Assembly (NCBI RefSeq): GCF_013407955.1
Contig: NZ_JACCBU010000001.1
Span: 3,658,001-3,722,000 of the forward strand
Reading direction: 5' to 3'
DNA length: 64,000 bases
DNA from: Microlunatus parietis
Lineage (GTDB): Bacteria > Actinomycetota > Actinomycetes > Propionibacteriales > Propionibacteriaceae
The notes under the pieces were generated by a model that was not told the origin of the DNA, made no database searches, and saw only the letters and a program-made list of their open reading frames with translations. This document shows, piece by piece, positions 16,943 to 26,733 of the stretch (position 1 is the first letter of the stretch; each line of letters starts with the position of its first letter). Both the position numbers and the translations under genes were made by a program.

Positions 16943-18749
16943 GTAGGCAGCCTCCCATGCGTGCCGCTGTCGAGTCTGCCGCGAACACAGCCACAGGAAT
17001 CCCGCACCGCCGGCGACGCCCAGGCAGCGGGCCGCGGGCCGCGCCGTCTCCCCCATGGTGCGTCGCCCGCCACGACCCCCGATGCCCACACCTCCGGGAT
17101 TGAGCTCGCTCGGCGACAAGACCCGGCCGCCCCGCAATGGAACGATCACGGCCGCCAGCAGAGGCTGAACCGCGAGCCTCCAACGTCAGGACGGACATCC
17201 GGTCCATCGTGGGCAGCCACGAACCGTCCGGCCGGCCCTTGCCGGCGTTGATCTCGGGCCACGCGTCCGTAGGTCGGCGTCCTGCCCGTCGACTCCGTCC
17301 ACCTCACGCCGCCCGCAGCGTCGTGATCGAGGATGACGGTGGGTCGCAGTCGGTGCGGCACGCCGGAGCCGCGGTACGGCGCGCATCGTCCATGACTGCC
17401 CGGGCCCGGTGGTCGATCGGATCGTCACGTCGGCGCCGGGCCCGACTCCTCCCCGCCCGGGCGACGGACCACACCGACGACGGCAACGCCGCACCAACGT
17501 CAGCCCGTCCCGATCACGACCACGGGACGCCAGCGCCGGAACCGGTGCGGCAGGGCAAGAGAAGCGAGCGGCCGAGTGCCCGTCGCCCGGTCCGTCCGAC
17601 GGACGGCGGAGATCGCCGTCCACATCGATCGGCCTGCAGTTCGCTGCGACCGGCCATTGGGTGGACTCGATCATGACCGGTACGGGATCGCATCACTGGG
17701 TGGTCGAGCCCGCTCACCAGGGACGCTCCGTTGGCGGACCAACGAACGTTACAGCTGATCGGCACGACTCCTTTCGGCAGACCGCCCAAGGTCGGCGCGA
17801 TATGGATGGACCGACCTCGCATGTTGGATGCCCGTCTGTTTCACGTGGAACCGGCAGGCAACCGTTGAACCGCAACCAATGGGCATCGCCACTCGTCTCG
17901 CTGGCTCCTCCGCCGATCGGGCGTCCGTGGACACACGGCTCCGTCCTGCCCACGATGGCACCTACCACCAATCGAGCACCGGGCCCCAGGGACCGATCGA
18001 GGATGAGGCGTGGTCGTCGCCGCCCATCGCCGAGCGTCGACGTGAGTGTCGACCCGGTCGGCGCCGAGGTCTCGGCGGAGCAGGAGGCTGCCATCAAGCG
18101 GAGCCGGCAGCGCCGGACCGTGCCGCGTACGCTGCTCGAATGAGTCGGCCGGGAGCCGACACCGCCACGGCTCGGCGGCGTCCAAGATCATCGCGCCGGC
18201 GGCGTAGCTCAGAGCGGATACCGCTGGACGGTCGCTAGGTCTGCCGTAGTTCACCTCTGCCTACGCCCGGCCAGGGCCGGACGGGAGTCCCATCCCCGCA
18301 TGTCCCACCCCGACGGACCCGCTCCACCAGGGCACCGGATCCCGACGCGGCGAGCCCCTCACCGCCATGTGCGGCACGAGCTCCATGACCGAGTTCCACC
18401 GGCGACACAGTCGCAGTTGCACCAGACCGCCTCTCACGCCTCAGCTACCGGCGCAACTGGACGACTCGCGCCGCCCGTCCCGACCTCGCACACTGATCCC
18501 TGACGGTCCACCCGACAGCCCGACGCTGAACCAGACCCTCCCCGGGCGAACATCGCCCCTGTCATGCCGTCCCCACCCGGCACGCGAGCACATGGCCGGC
18601 GGCAACTGCGATCACTCAATCCTCGCCCTACCACTGCCATCCGATGCCCTGGCGGCTTCCTAGATCCGCTAGAACAGTGAAGACGCTCGGCCGAGCTCGG
18701 TCCGTCACGCCTCGTCGCGCACCAACCCGCACCCACGAAGAAGGAAGCC
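16943..18749. other. gene-free stretch between the dead phosphotransferase and the EEP gene
   Basis: About 1.8 kb has no frame with convincing codon use or family motifs, although several long open frames occur by GC bias. It contains a parS-like site (17837) and a weak tRNA-like fold at 18201-18267. It may be gene decay, as next to the pseudogene, or a ParB-binding region. Nothing else is supported. Confidence 0.6.
17837..17852. promoter_or_regulatory. second parS-like site
   Basis: TGTTTCACGTGGAACC matches the 14-base core GTTTCACGTGAAAC at 13 positions. It lies in non-coding sequence 1.9 kb from the site in parA, which suits a parS cluster near the origin. Confidence 0.75.
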
Positions 18750-19568
18750 ATGCGCCTGACCATCGGAACCTTCAACCTCTGGCGTACCGGGGAACCCTGG
18801 CGCTACGCCGCCGAGCGGAACACTGTCCGCGGTGCCGTACCTGGAAGTGCCGCGGTCACGATGCGTCCGCCGACCGGCGTCTGGAGCCGACGCCTCCCCT
18901 TGATCGTGGACACTCTACGGCGGGCCGAATTTGACCTGGTCGGTTTGCAGGAGATCTCGGATGAGAGCCGAGGTGAGGATCCGGTCGTGGAGACGCTGGC
19001 CGACGCACTGGGCGTGAACCTCGCCAGAACGCCCGACGGCCAACTCGCGCTACTGACCCCACACCGAATCAGGTCGTCCACGGTGGTTCCGCTCACTGTC
19101 GGTGTCGCCCGGGACGAGGCCGTCGCCGGTTACGGATCAGCCAGCATCCTGCATGCGGTCATCGCGGCACCCGGCGGGGACACGAACTTCCTGGTGGCTC
19201 ACTGGACGCCCCGATCGGCGTCGGCACGCATCGACGCGGCACAGGCGCTGATTGCCTACCTCTCCGGTCTGCCCTACGAGCGTCTGGTCGTCGTCGGTGA
19301 CCTGAACACCGTCGCTCCGGAGAAGCCTGAGCTCGCGCTCCTCGGCCAGGGCGAGCGTCAACTTGTCGATGCCTGGGCGGCCGTCCACCCAGGCCACCCC
19401 GGACCCACGATGCCCAGCCACGACCCGGCCGTGCGGCTGGACTACGTGTTCTTGAGCCCAGACCTCCGACCCGTGTCCACGCGGCGGATCGGTGATCGAC
19501 CCGACCAGGACGGGTTCTATCCATCGGACCATCTCGGGGTCGTGGCCACCGCCACGGCCCTCGAGTGA
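18750..19568 (+). CDS. endonuclease/exonuclease/phosphatase (EEP) superfamily protein
   Basis: AAGGAAG precedes ATG 18750. The 272-residue protein shows the EEP metal-site set: GTFNLW (Asn9), VGLQEISDE (Glu), LVVVGDLNTV with Asp/Asn, and the terminal SDHLGVVA. VAHWTPRSASARIDAAQAL fits the Asp/His-bearing strand of this fold. Such enzymes cleave phosphodiesters or phosphomonoesters in nucleic acids, lipids or inositol phosphates; no signal peptide is present, so it is probably cytoplasmic. Transcribed alone, convergent with rsmG. Confidence 0.85.
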   Translation: MRLTIGTFNLWRTGEPWRYAAERNTVRGAVPGSAAVTMRPPTGVWSRRLPLIVDTLRRAEFDLVGLQEISDESRGEDPVVETLADALGVNLARTPDGQLALLTPHRIRSSTVVPLTVGVARDEAVAGYGSASILHAVIAAPGGDTNFLVAHWTPRSASARIDAAQALIAYLSGLPYERLVVVGDLNTVAPEKPELALLGQGERQLVDAWAAVHPGHPGPTMPSHDPAVRLDYVFLSPDLRPVSTRRIGDRPDQDGFYPSDHLGVVATATALE

Positions 19569-19687
19569 CGACCGCCGGGTCCGCGGTGGCAGCTGATCAG
19601 TGATCAACAACTCTCGCCGCGGCGGCCGCAAGTTGATCATGAGCAATCCCTTGTACAGAAGGGAGAATCACGCAACGGGAAAGATCA

Positions 19688-20308
19688 TCAACGCATCTGT
19701 CGCGGCACCATGCGGACCACGGTGGCGGTGGCTCCGGCGGCGTCGCCACCGACGGTGATCACCTGGGCCGTGAGATCGTGCTCGGCGAGCACGGGGCGGG
19801 CCTCGGTGATCTCGCGGTCGGCCGAGCTGCCCTTCATCGCGAGCAGCTGCCCGTCGTCGCTACGCAGCGGGGCGCACCAGCCGATCAGCCGGGCGAGGGG
19901 TGCCACGGCCCGGGACAGGACCGCCCCGTACCGCACCCCGTGCTCCTCCGCGCGGCCGCGGCACACGGTGACCCGCGGCGCCAGGCCGAGCTCGTCGATC
20001 ACACCCTGCAGAAAGGTGACCCGGCGCAGCAACGGCTCGAGCAGCACCACCTCGAGGTCGGATCGGCTCAGCGCGAGCGGAATGCCGGGCAGTCCGGCCC
20101 CGCTGCCGACGTCCACCACGGTCGTACCCTCCGGCACCAGCTCCCGGACCGCCGCCGAGTTGAGGATGTGCCGCGGCCAGACGGCTTCCGCCTCCCGCGG
20201 CCCCAGCAGACCCCAAGCGATACCTCGATCAATCAATATGTCGACATATCGCTCTATGGTTTTAGTGTTCTCCCCGAAGATCTGTTCCAGCGTCGAGCGG
20301 TCGGTCAC
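19688..20308 (-). CDS. rsmG: 16S rRNA (guanine527-N7)-methyltransferase RsmG
   Basis: The 206-residue protein has the SAM-binding signature VVDVGSGAGLPGIPLAL (residues 64-80), followed by LEVVLLEPLLRRVTFLQGVIDELGL and GAVLSRAVAPLARLIGWCAPL, all typical of RsmG/GidB. It methylates G527 in the small-subunit rRNA; loss gives low-level streptomycin resistance in other bacteria. GTG 20308 overlaps the jag stop by four bases, making it the last gene of the rpmH operon. The usual partner parA is 3.7 kb away, separated by an EEP gene and a pseudogene. Confidence 0.96.
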   Translation of the reverse strand: MTDRSTLEQIFGENTKTIERYVDILIDRGIAWGLLGPREAEAVWPRHILNSAAVRELVPEGTTVVDVGSGAGLPGIPLALSRSDLEVVLLEPLLRRVTFLQGVIDELGLAPRVTVCRGRAEEHGVRYGAVLSRAVAPLARLIGWCAPLRSDDGQLLAMKGSSADREITEARPVLAEHDLTAQVITVGGDAAGATATVVRMVPRQMR

Positions 20309-21006
20309 GTGCTCGGCAGGACCACGACGCGCCGGTTCGGCTCCTCGCCCTCCGACTCGCTGACCAGGCCCGCGGCCGCGACCACGTCGTGCACGATCTT
20401 CCGCTCGAACGCGTTCATCGCCGCGAGGGCGACCCGCTCCGAGCTCTCCTTGACCTCGGTCACCGCATCGCTGGCCAGGTCCGTCAGCTCCTTGCGGCGC
20501 CGCTCCCGGTAGCCCGCGATGTCCAGCATCAGCCGGCTCCGGTCACCGGTCTCCGTCAGCACCGCCAGCCGGGCCAGCTCCTGCAGCGAGTCGAGGACCT
20601 CACCGTTCGACCCGACCAGCACGTCCGTGTCGGTCAGGATCGACACGTGCGCGCGATCGCCGTCGACGAAGGTGTCCAGGTCGCCGTCCAGGTCGGCGAT
20701 GTCCAGCAACTCCTCCAGGTAGTCCGCCGCAACCTCCGCCTCGATCTCAAGTCGGCTGGTCGGACCGGCGTCCTCCGAGTCGTCATCGTCGTCGTCCTCG
20801 GAGTCGTCATCCTCAGCGTCGTCGTCGGAGTCGTCGTCCAAGTCCTCGGCCTCCACGGCCTCGGCCGCGTCGGCGTCGAGTTCGCCGACCGGAGCCGCCG
20901 CTTCCTCGTCCGCCGCCACCTCGGGTACGTCGACCTCGGGGCGCACCTGTTCATCCGACGCGGGATCCGCCACCGTCGCCTGGTCGATCTGCTGGGTGTC
21001 GTTCAC
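20305..21006 (-). CDS. jag: Jag/KhpB-type KH-R3H RNA-binding protein
   Basis: GTG 21006 is chosen because AGGAGG lies four bases before it; the upstream GTG at 21030 overlaps the yidC stop and is an alternative. This gives 233 residues: a very acidic N-terminus with a Asp/Glu/Ser run at about 55-80, a KH domain in SRLEIEAEVAADYLEELL...LVGSNGEVLDSLQELARLAV, and R3H from LMLDIAGYRERRRKELTDLA to the C-terminus. Jag/KhpB binds RNA and influences cell elongation in Gram-positive bacteria. Its place between yidC and rsmG is the standard one. Confidence 0.92.
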   Translation of the reverse strand: MNDTQQIDQATVADPASDEQVRPEVDVPEVAADEEAAAPVGELDADAAEAVEAEDLDDDSDDDAEDDDSEDDDDDDSEDAGPTSRLEIEAEVAADYLEELLDIADLDGDLDTFVDGDRAHVSILTDTDVLVGSNGEVLDSLQELARLAVLTETGDRSRLMLDIAGYRERRRKELTDLASDAVTEVKESSERVALAAMNAFERKIVHDVVAAAGLVSESEGEEPNRRVVVLPST

Positions 21007-21026
21007 TGGTCCTCCTGGTTGTGCGC

Positions 21027-22079
21027 TCACCGTTTGCGCTGTGATCTGGTCTGCCGGCGTGGTTGCTGTCGAACCACCCTCGGCGTGTCCGGCTCCACCG
21101 GAACCGTCGCCGGCTCGGCACCCTTGCCGTTCCGCCGTGCGACACCGTTCGGCGCCGACGCTTTGTCCTTGTCAGCCGGCGTGACCGGCTTGCCCTTCGC
21201 ACGCCGCCGCGCCTCCCACGCGTCGTAGGCGGGCGTTCCCGGAGACGGGTTCCGGCGAATGACGTAGAACTGCTGAGCCATCGTCCACAGGTTCGAGGTG
21301 AACCAGTAGATCAACACACCGACCGGGAAGTTGATGCCACCGACCGCGAACGCGATCGGAAACACGTACAGCATGATCTTCTGCTGCTGCGCGAACTGAC
21401 CGGTCAACGCCTCGGGCGGCATGTTCTTCCGCATCAGCTGCAGCTGCGTGATGAACATCGAGCCCGTCATCGCGATGATCAACAACACGCAGACGATGTG
21501 GATGCTGGTGATTCCACCGGCGAACCCCACACCCATGAAGGTGTCCGAGATCCGCGCCCCGAAGATCTCCGCGTTCTGCAGGGAATCCAGCAGCGGCCGG
21601 CGATCCTTCAGCCACTGGCCGCGCGGGATTCCGTGCGCCGCGCCGTCGAGGACCCGGAACAGGGCGAAGAAGATGGGCGACTGCAGCAGCAGCGGCAGGC
21701 AGGACGCCATCGGGTTGGCGCCCTCCTCGCGATAGAGCTTCATCGTCTCTTCGCCGAGCTTCTGCCGGTCGTGGCCGTACTTCTTCTGCAGCTCACGCAC
21801 CTTCGGCTGGATCAACTGCATCTGCCGGGACGACTTGATCTGCCGGACGAACAGCGGGATCAACAGCACCCGGATGATCACCGTCAGGCAGACGATCGAC
21901 AGCACCCAGGTCCAGCCGTTGTCCGCGCCGAGCAGTGGGGACCACAGGTAGTGGAACAGCACCAACAGCCCGGAAACCGCCCAGTACAACGGCTGCATCA
22001 GGGTGCTGCCGAAGTCGACGATCGGCTGGTACCAGGCCGTCTCCATCGGTACGAGCAGGGGGATCAACCCGTCAATCAC
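21027..22079 (-). CDS. yidC: YidC/Oxa1 membrane protein insertase
   Basis: The 350-residue protein has the actinobacterial YidC layout: membrane segments near 25-45, 58-75 and further segments at 135-155 and 185-245, with the hydrophilic-groove Arg in LLIPLFVRQIKSSRQMQ, the coiled-coil loop QPKVRELQKKYGHDRQKLGEE, and CLPLLLQSPIFFALFRVL. The C-terminal 70 residues are basic and likely bind ribosomes. It starts with GTG at 22077-22079, following yidD by 12 bases. Confidence 0.96.
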   Translation of the reverse strand: MIDGLIPLLVPMETAWYQPIVDFGSTLMQPLYWAVSGLLVLFHYLWSPLLGADNGWTWVLSIVCLTVIIRVLLIPLFVRQIKSSRQMQLIQPKVRELQKKYGHDRQKLGEETMKLYREEGANPMASCLPLLLQSPIFFALFRVLDGAAHGIPRGQWLKDRRPLLDSLQNAEIFGARISDTFMGVGFAGGITSIHIVCVLLIIAMTGSMFITQLQLMRKNMPPEALTGQFAQQQKIMLYVFPIAFAVGGINFPVGVLIYWFTSNLWTMAQQFYVIRRNPSPGTPAYDAWEARRRAKGKPVTPADKDKASAPNGVARRNGKGAEPATVPVEPDTPRVVRQQPRRQTRSQRKR

Positions 22080-22091
22080 GACAACACCTCA

Positions 22092-22385
22092 TCACCGGCA
22101 CGCACCATGATCATGGAGCTCCATTGTTCTGGCCTTCTCGGCCCGTTCGCGCATCTCGCGCTCGAATTCAGGGGTCCCCGGTACGGGATCGAACCCACCC
22201 CTGGCCCAGGGGTGGCAGCGCACCAGGCGCCGGGCCGCAAGCCAGGATCCGCGCAGCGCACCGTGCACCTCGACCGCCCGGAGCGCGTACGCCGAGCAGG
22301 TCGGCCAGTAGCGGCAGACATCGCCGTACAGGGGGCTGATCAACAGCCGGTACGCCTTCAACAGGCCGATCAACACGTACTTCAT
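22092..22385 (-). CDS. yidD: YidD membrane protein insertion efficiency factor
   Basis: 97 residues with [39 protein letters not shown], containing the three cysteine-rich YidD motif (Cys24, Cys30) and [10 protein letters not shown]. YidD is a small amphipathic protein that aids YidC. It overlaps rnpA by four bases (ATGA). The C-terminal tail after residue 75 is charged and not conserved. Confidence 0.95.
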   Translation of the reverse strand: MKYVLIGLLKAYRLLISPLYGDVCRYWPTCSAYALRAVEVHGALRGSWLAARRLVRCHPWARGGFDPVPGTPEFEREMRERAEKARTMELHDHGACR

Positions 22386-22750
22386 GGCCGGATTCGCTTC
22401 TTCTCGTTCAGCCCAGCATGCCAGGCCGACGAAAGATCCTCGATCACGCGGTCCGATCCGGCCGCGGCAGAGGGGAAAGCGCGGATCACGATCCGTGCCT
22501 GCGTTGGCTCCTCTTCGAGCAGTCGCGCGACACCGTGCCGAAGCCGGCGCTTCACCCGATTCCGTTGTACGGCGTTGCCGACGTTACGACCGACGATCAG
22601 GCCGATCCGCGGACCGGCGGCGGAGGAATGCTCCGCGTCGCTGGGCTCAGCCACGTACAACATCAAGGTCGATCGTCGAATCCTGCGTCCGGTCGAGATG
22701 GTCGCCCGGAACTCTGCGGACGCACGCATCCGCAGCCGGGCGGGCAACAT
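22382..22750 (-). CDS. rnpA: ribonuclease P protein component
   Basis: The 122-residue protein carries [31 protein letters not shown], the RNR signature that contacts the catalytic RNA, and [18 protein letters not shown] at the N-terminus. It joins RNase P RNA to mature tRNA 5' ends. It starts 15 bases after rpmH and is followed with overlap by yidD. Confidence 0.96.
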   Translation of the reverse strand: MLPARLRMRASAEFRATISTGRRIRRSTLMLYVAEPSDAEHSSAAGPRIGLIVGRNVGNAVQRNRVKRRLRHGVARLLEEEPTQARIVIRAFPSAAAGSDRVIEDLSSAWHAGLNEKKRIRP

Positions 22751-22765
22751 CTGACCGCACCCCGG

Positions 22766-22903
22766 TCAGCCCGAGAGTCGTGCGCGCCCCTTGCGGCGCC
22801 GAGCCGCCAGGATGGACCGGCCGGCACGGGTACGCATCCGCAGCCGGAACCCGTGGGTACGGCTACGACGACGGAGGCTTGGCTGGAACGTGCGCTTGCT
22901 CAC
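22766..22903 (-). CDS. rpmH: 50S ribosomal protein L34
   Basis: GTG 22901-22903, preceded by GGGAGAAG, gives 45 residues: [20 protein letters not shown], then [20 protein letters not shown] and ARLSG. This is a complete, typical L34. It is the first gene of the rpmH-rnpA-yidD-yidC-jag-rsmG operon and faces away from dnaA. Confidence 0.97.
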   Translation of the reverse strand: MSKRTFQPSLRRRSRTHGFRLRMRTRAGRSILAARRRKGRARLSG

Positions 22904-23420
22904 GGGACTTCTCCCATATCTATAGTGCTGAAACCTGTCCCGCGGTCTACGAGTGGAACGCACGGGCACAACGAACGGGGCGCCGGGGTCCCGGCAACCG
23001 GACCAACGGTACGGGTCCCGAGCGTTCCCGGTCAAACCAGCGAGACCGAGCTCACGCACCACAAAGAGTGCCGAGCGTCCAGCCGACACGCCGACGAGAT
23101 GAACAAATGCAGCGGCGCGGGTTGCAGAAGCATGACGGCCATTGCTACCGTCCTGGATCGCAGGAGATGCGGGATCGACTGCTACTGGGCTGCTGCGCCC
23201 CCGGACGGACACATATTCGGCTCATTGAACCGCCCTTGGACTCGGGACTGGGCGAAGCTTTGCTTCGTCTTGTTCACAGCTTGTGGATAAGTGTGTGGAA
23301 GCACGACTAGTCTGAACAGCAGTCCGACCGGCCCCACGGTCGCAGGCACAACATAATGGCGGAGTGATCTTCAACGAGCCGGGAGCTGGACGTGCGTGAG
23401 TCATCGGCAGCGGAGCTGAC
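22904..23420. other. rpmH-dnaA intergenic region, part of the origin neighbourhood
   Basis: This 517-base divergent region should hold the promoters of rpmH and dnaA. A perfect DnaA box in reverse (TGTGGATAA, 23282-23290) and a weaker TTGTTCACA (23270-23278) lie 130-150 bases before dnaA, suitable for autoregulation. No open frame with protein-like features is seen. Confidence 0.7.
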
Positions 23421-24983
23421 ATGAGCGAGTCCGACCGCTCCGCCGATGAGAGCCTCCTCGCCTGGCAGCAGGTGCACGCTGAGGCCGAACCCCGGCTTCG
23501 CCCCTGGTGGATCACCAGTCGCCCGTTCGCCCTCCAGCAGGATCAGTTCGTCGTCGCCGTACCGAACAACTTCACCCGGGATCAGTTGGAGAGCCGGTTC
23601 CGGGACGAGATCGAGTCCAGTCTGCGGCGCCGCTTCGAGCGCCCGATCCGGCTCGGCGTCGTGGTGGACGACACCTTGGAGACCGCGCCGCCGCTCGACC
23701 TGGAGCCCGCCGACTCGGACCGCCTCGACGACGACCTGGCTGCCGGTCCCCAGCGCGATCACGACCCGCTCGACCGCGACCACCTGGACCGCAACCACCT
23801 GGACCGCGACCGGCTCGACGACGACCAGCCGCAACGCGACGGTGCCTTCTCCTATCCGGAGCCCGCGCCCGAACGGCCTCAGCTGGCCGGCCTGCATTCC
23901 TACGACGGCGACGGCCGGTCGAGCGGCGAAGGCCGCCGGCCCGACAGCAACTCCCGGCTGAACCCGAAGTACTCCTTCGAGACCTTCGTCATCGGCGGCT
24001 CGAACCGGTTCGCCCACGCGGCCGCCGTCGCCGTCGCCGAGAATCCCGGTAAGTCGTACAACCCGCTGACGATCTATGGAGAGTCAGGGCTCGGCAAGAC
24101 CCACCTGCTGCACGCGCTCGGTCACTATGTGCGCAACTACTTCGATCGGGTCCGGGTCCGCTACGTCTCGACCGAGGAACTCACCAACGACTTCATCAAC
24201 GCGATCAGCCAGAACAAGGGTGCGGAGTTCCGCCGCCGGTATCGCGACGTCGACGTCCTGCTGATCGACGACATCCAGTTCCTCGAGGGCAAGGAACAGA
24301 CGCAGGAAGAGTTCTTCCACACGTTCAATACCCTGCACAACGCGCAGAAGCAGATCGTGATGACGTCCGACCGGCCGCCGAAGCTGCTGGAGAACCTGGA
24401 GCCGCGGCTGCGCAGCCGGTTCGGCTGGGGCCTGATCACCGACGTGCAGCCGCCCGACCTGGAGACCCGGATCGCCATCCTGCGCAAGAAGGCCGCCCAG
24501 GAACGGCTCACCGCCGGCTCGGACGTGCTGGAGTTCATCGCGAGCAAGATCCAGACCAACATCCGCGAGCTCGAGGGTGCCCTGATCCGGGTGACCGCGT
24601 TCGCCAGCCTGAACCGGCAGCAGGTCGACATGGCGCTGGCCGAGGTGGTGCTGAAGGACCTGATCCCCGAGGGCGGCGAGGCGCAGATCACCAGCGGCAC
24701 GATCATGGGCCAGACCGCCGCCTACTTCGGGCTGACGATCGATGATCTCTGCGGCCAGAGCCGTACCCACGCGCTGGTCACCGCGCGTCAGATCGCGATG
24801 TATCTGTGCCGCGAGCTGACCGACCTGTCGCTGCCGAAGATCGGGCAGCAGTTCGGCGGCCGTGACCATACGACGGTGATGCACGCCGATCGCAAGGTGC
24901 GCAACCTGATGGCGGAGCGGCGCAGCATCTTCAACCAGGTCACCGAGCTGACCAACCGGATCAAGAACCAGTCCCAGCGCTGA
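23421..24983 (+). CDS. dnaA: chromosomal replication initiator DnaA
   Basis: The 520-residue protein has domain I at 1-95 ([20 protein letters not shown]), a long Asp/Arg/Pro-rich domain II at about 96-175, the AAA+ ATPase with Walker [14 protein letters not shown] (from residue 220) and Walker [12 protein letters not shown] (about 280), and the DNA-binding domain with [19 protein letters not shown] and [14 protein letters not shown] (about 455-490). Domain II contains a short degenerate LDRDH repeat (23762-23820). DnaA-ATP opens oriC and loads the helicase via DciA in this group. Transcribed rightwards to dnaN. Confidence 0.98.
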   Translation: MSESDRSADESLLAWQQVHAEAEPRLRPWWITSRPFALQQDQFVVAVPNNFTRDQLESRFRDEIESSLRRRFERPIRLGVVVDDTLETAPPLDLEPADSDRLDDDLAAGPQRDHDPLDRDHLDRNHLDRDRLDDDQPQRDGAFSYPEPAPERPQLAGLHSYDGDGRSSGEGRRPDSNSRLNPKYSFETFVIGGSNRFAHAAAVAVAENPGKSYNPLTIYGESGLGKTHLLHALGHYVRNYFDRVRVRYVSTEELTNDFINAISQNKGAEFRRRYRDVDVLLIDDIQFLEGKEQTQEEFFHTFNTLHNAQKQIVMTSDRPPKLLENLEPRLRSRFGWGLITDVQPPDLETRIAILRKKAAQERLTAGSDVLEFIASKIQTNIRELEGALIRVTAFASLNRQQVDMALAEVVLKDLIPEGGEAQITSGTIMGQTAAYFGLTIDDLCGQSRTHALVTARQIAMYLCRELTDLSLPKIGQQFGGRDHTTVMHADRKVRNLMAERRSIFNQVTELTNRIKNQSQR

Positions 24984-25541
24984 GTCCGCATCCTCGCCCT
25001 CGCTTCCGTACGGGACGAGGGCGTCACGTCCCGTCTGCCTGCCCGGATTCGGAAGGTTAAAAATCACGTACCCAGGTCAATCCGGCCGCGGAGGAATCTC
25101 ACACAGCTGGGGAAAGAACTGTGGACAACTGTGGAACCGGGCCGAAAGTATCTGGACGACCGGTGGACACAGCCGTGGGAACAACAGTCTTTCCCAAGAT
25201 ACTCCCCGTGTAATTTTTGTCATTCCACAGGATTGTCCCGGCGTCGAACCACAGCCTGACCAGGTACGACAGGTAGTTGTCCCCAGTCTGCACAACCGCT
25301 ACGACGACGACCAGAAGACAAACATCTCCTCAAAGGCCGAAGTCACCCGGCCACCTGCTTGTGCACAACCTCGGGCCGGCTCTCCTGGCCCGCTTCACAC
25401 CGAAGCCATCGTCGGTATGATCGTCGGGCATTCGCCCGGCCGGCCCGGATCGCGTACGGCAGCGCGCCCCCATCAGCAATCGACAAGTCACGCTCCCGAC
25501 CACCAAGCTCCGCGACCGGGCCACACCGCACAGGAGGAACC
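24984..25541. other. probable oriC, dnaA-dnaN intergenic region
   Basis: The region has scattered DnaA-box-like sequences: TGTGGACAA (25120-25128, perfect reverse of TTGTCCACA), ATTCCACAG (25222-25230), TTGTCCCCA (25277-25285) and TTGTGCACAA (25359-25368). AT-rich spots occur at 25056-25067 (GTTAAAAATCAC) and 25208-25222, candidates for unwinding. No gene is found. The location between dnaA and dnaN matches actinobacterial origins. Confidence 0.85.
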
Positions 25542-26702
25542 GTGAAGATCCGACTCGAGCGTGATGTGCTGGCCGAGGCCGTCCAGTGGGCGGCTCGAAG
25601 CCTGCCCACCAGGCCGAGTGTGCCGATCCTGGCCGGCCTGCTGGTCCGGGCCGACGCCACCGGAGTCACGTTCTCCAGCTTCGATTACGAGACGTCCGCG
25701 CAGATCCACGTCAACGCCACTGTGACCGACGAGGGCGAGGCGCTGATCTCCGGGCGACTGCTGGCCGACATCTCACGGTCCCTCCCGGCCAAGCCGGTCG
25801 ACATCGTCTCCGACGACAGCAAGATGGAACTCACCTGCGGCAGTGCCCGGTTCACCCTGCAGGCGCTGCCCGTCAACGAGTACCCGTCACTCCCCGAGAT
25901 GCCCGAGTCCACCGGCTCGCTGCCGTCCGACGGGTTCGCCCACGCGGTCGCCCAGGTCGTCGTCGCGGCCGGCCGGGACGAACTGCTGCCCGTGTTCACC
26001 GGCATCCGGATCGAGATCGAGGGCGATCAGGTCTCGCTGCTCGCGACCGACCGCTACCGGATGGCGCTCAAGGAGATCACCTGGGACCCGCAGTCGCCGC
26101 AGACCTCGGCCAACGCCCTGGTCCCGGCCAAGGTGTTGTCCGACACCGCGAAGTCGATGACCGCCGGCGAGAAGGTGACGCTGAGCCTGGCCTCCACCGG
26201 AGCCGGCGACGGGATCATCGGGTTCGAGGGCGACGGTGCCGCGGGCCGCCGGCAGACCACGACCCGCCTGCTGGACGGCGAGTTCCCCAAGGTCCGGCAC
26301 ATCATGAACTTCGCGCCCGCGCTGACCGTACGGGTCAACACGGCCGAGGCGATCGCGGCCGCCCGCCGGGTCGCGCTGGTGGCCGAGCGGAACACCTCGC
26401 TGCGGATGTTGATCAACGAGAGCTCGATCACCCTGGAGGCCGCGACCGGCGACCAGGCCCAGGCCTCCGAGGCGATCGAGGCCGTGGTGAACCAGCTCGA
26501 CGGCGGCGAGATCGCGGTGCCGGCCGCCGGCTTCAACCCCACCTACCTGCTCGACGCACTCGGCGTCTTCGACACTCCGTACGTGAATCTCGCCTTCACC
26601 GCCCCGAGCAAGCCGTGTCAGCTGACCGGCCTGCCCGAACTGGACGGCGAGCCGCTGACCGACTACCGGCACGTGATCATGCTGATGCGCCTGCCGGCCT
26701 GA
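25542..26702 (+). CDS. dnaN: DNA polymerase III sliding clamp, beta subunit
   Basis: GTG 25542 follows AGGAGGAACC and gives 386 residues starting MKIRLERDVLAEAVQWAARSLP. Three clamp folds are recognisable: VPILAGLLVRADATGV, VSLLATDRYRMALKEITW in the middle domain, and the C-terminal YLLDALGVFDTPYVNLAF ending in YRHVIMLMRLPA. The ring tethers polymerase III to DNA. A longer upstream frame is rejected because of this ribosome site. Confidence 0.98.
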   Translation: MKIRLERDVLAEAVQWAARSLPTRPSVPILAGLLVRADATGVTFSSFDYETSAQIHVNATVTDEGEALISGRLLADISRSLPAKPVDIVSDDSKMELTCGSARFTLQALPVNEYPSLPEMPESTGSLPSDGFAHAVAQVVVAAGRDELLPVFTGIRIEIEGDQVSLLATDRYRMALKEITWDPQSPQTSANALVPAKVLSDTAKSMTAGEKVTLSLASTGAGDGIIGFEGDGAAGRRQTTTRLLDGEFPKVRHIMNFAPALTVRVNTAEAIAAARRVALVAERNTSLRMLINESSITLEAATGDQAQASEAIEAVVNQLDGGEIAVPAAGFNPTYLLDALGVFDTPYVNLAFTAPSKPCQLTGLPELDGEPLTDYRHVIMLMRLPA

Positions 26703-26733
26703 CCCTCATCCGCTTTCGACTGCGAGGAATTCC

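Noticed and set aside
17186..18254. Several 60-240-codon frames between pseudogene and EEP gene
   Set aside because: Arg/Pro/Ser-rich random-like translations on both strands with no family resemblance.
18201..18267. tRNA-like fold with GGCGTAG/CTACGCC acceptor pairing
   Set aside because: The outer seven pairs are perfect, but length is short and D, anticodon and T arms do not form; probably chance or a remnant beyond recognition.
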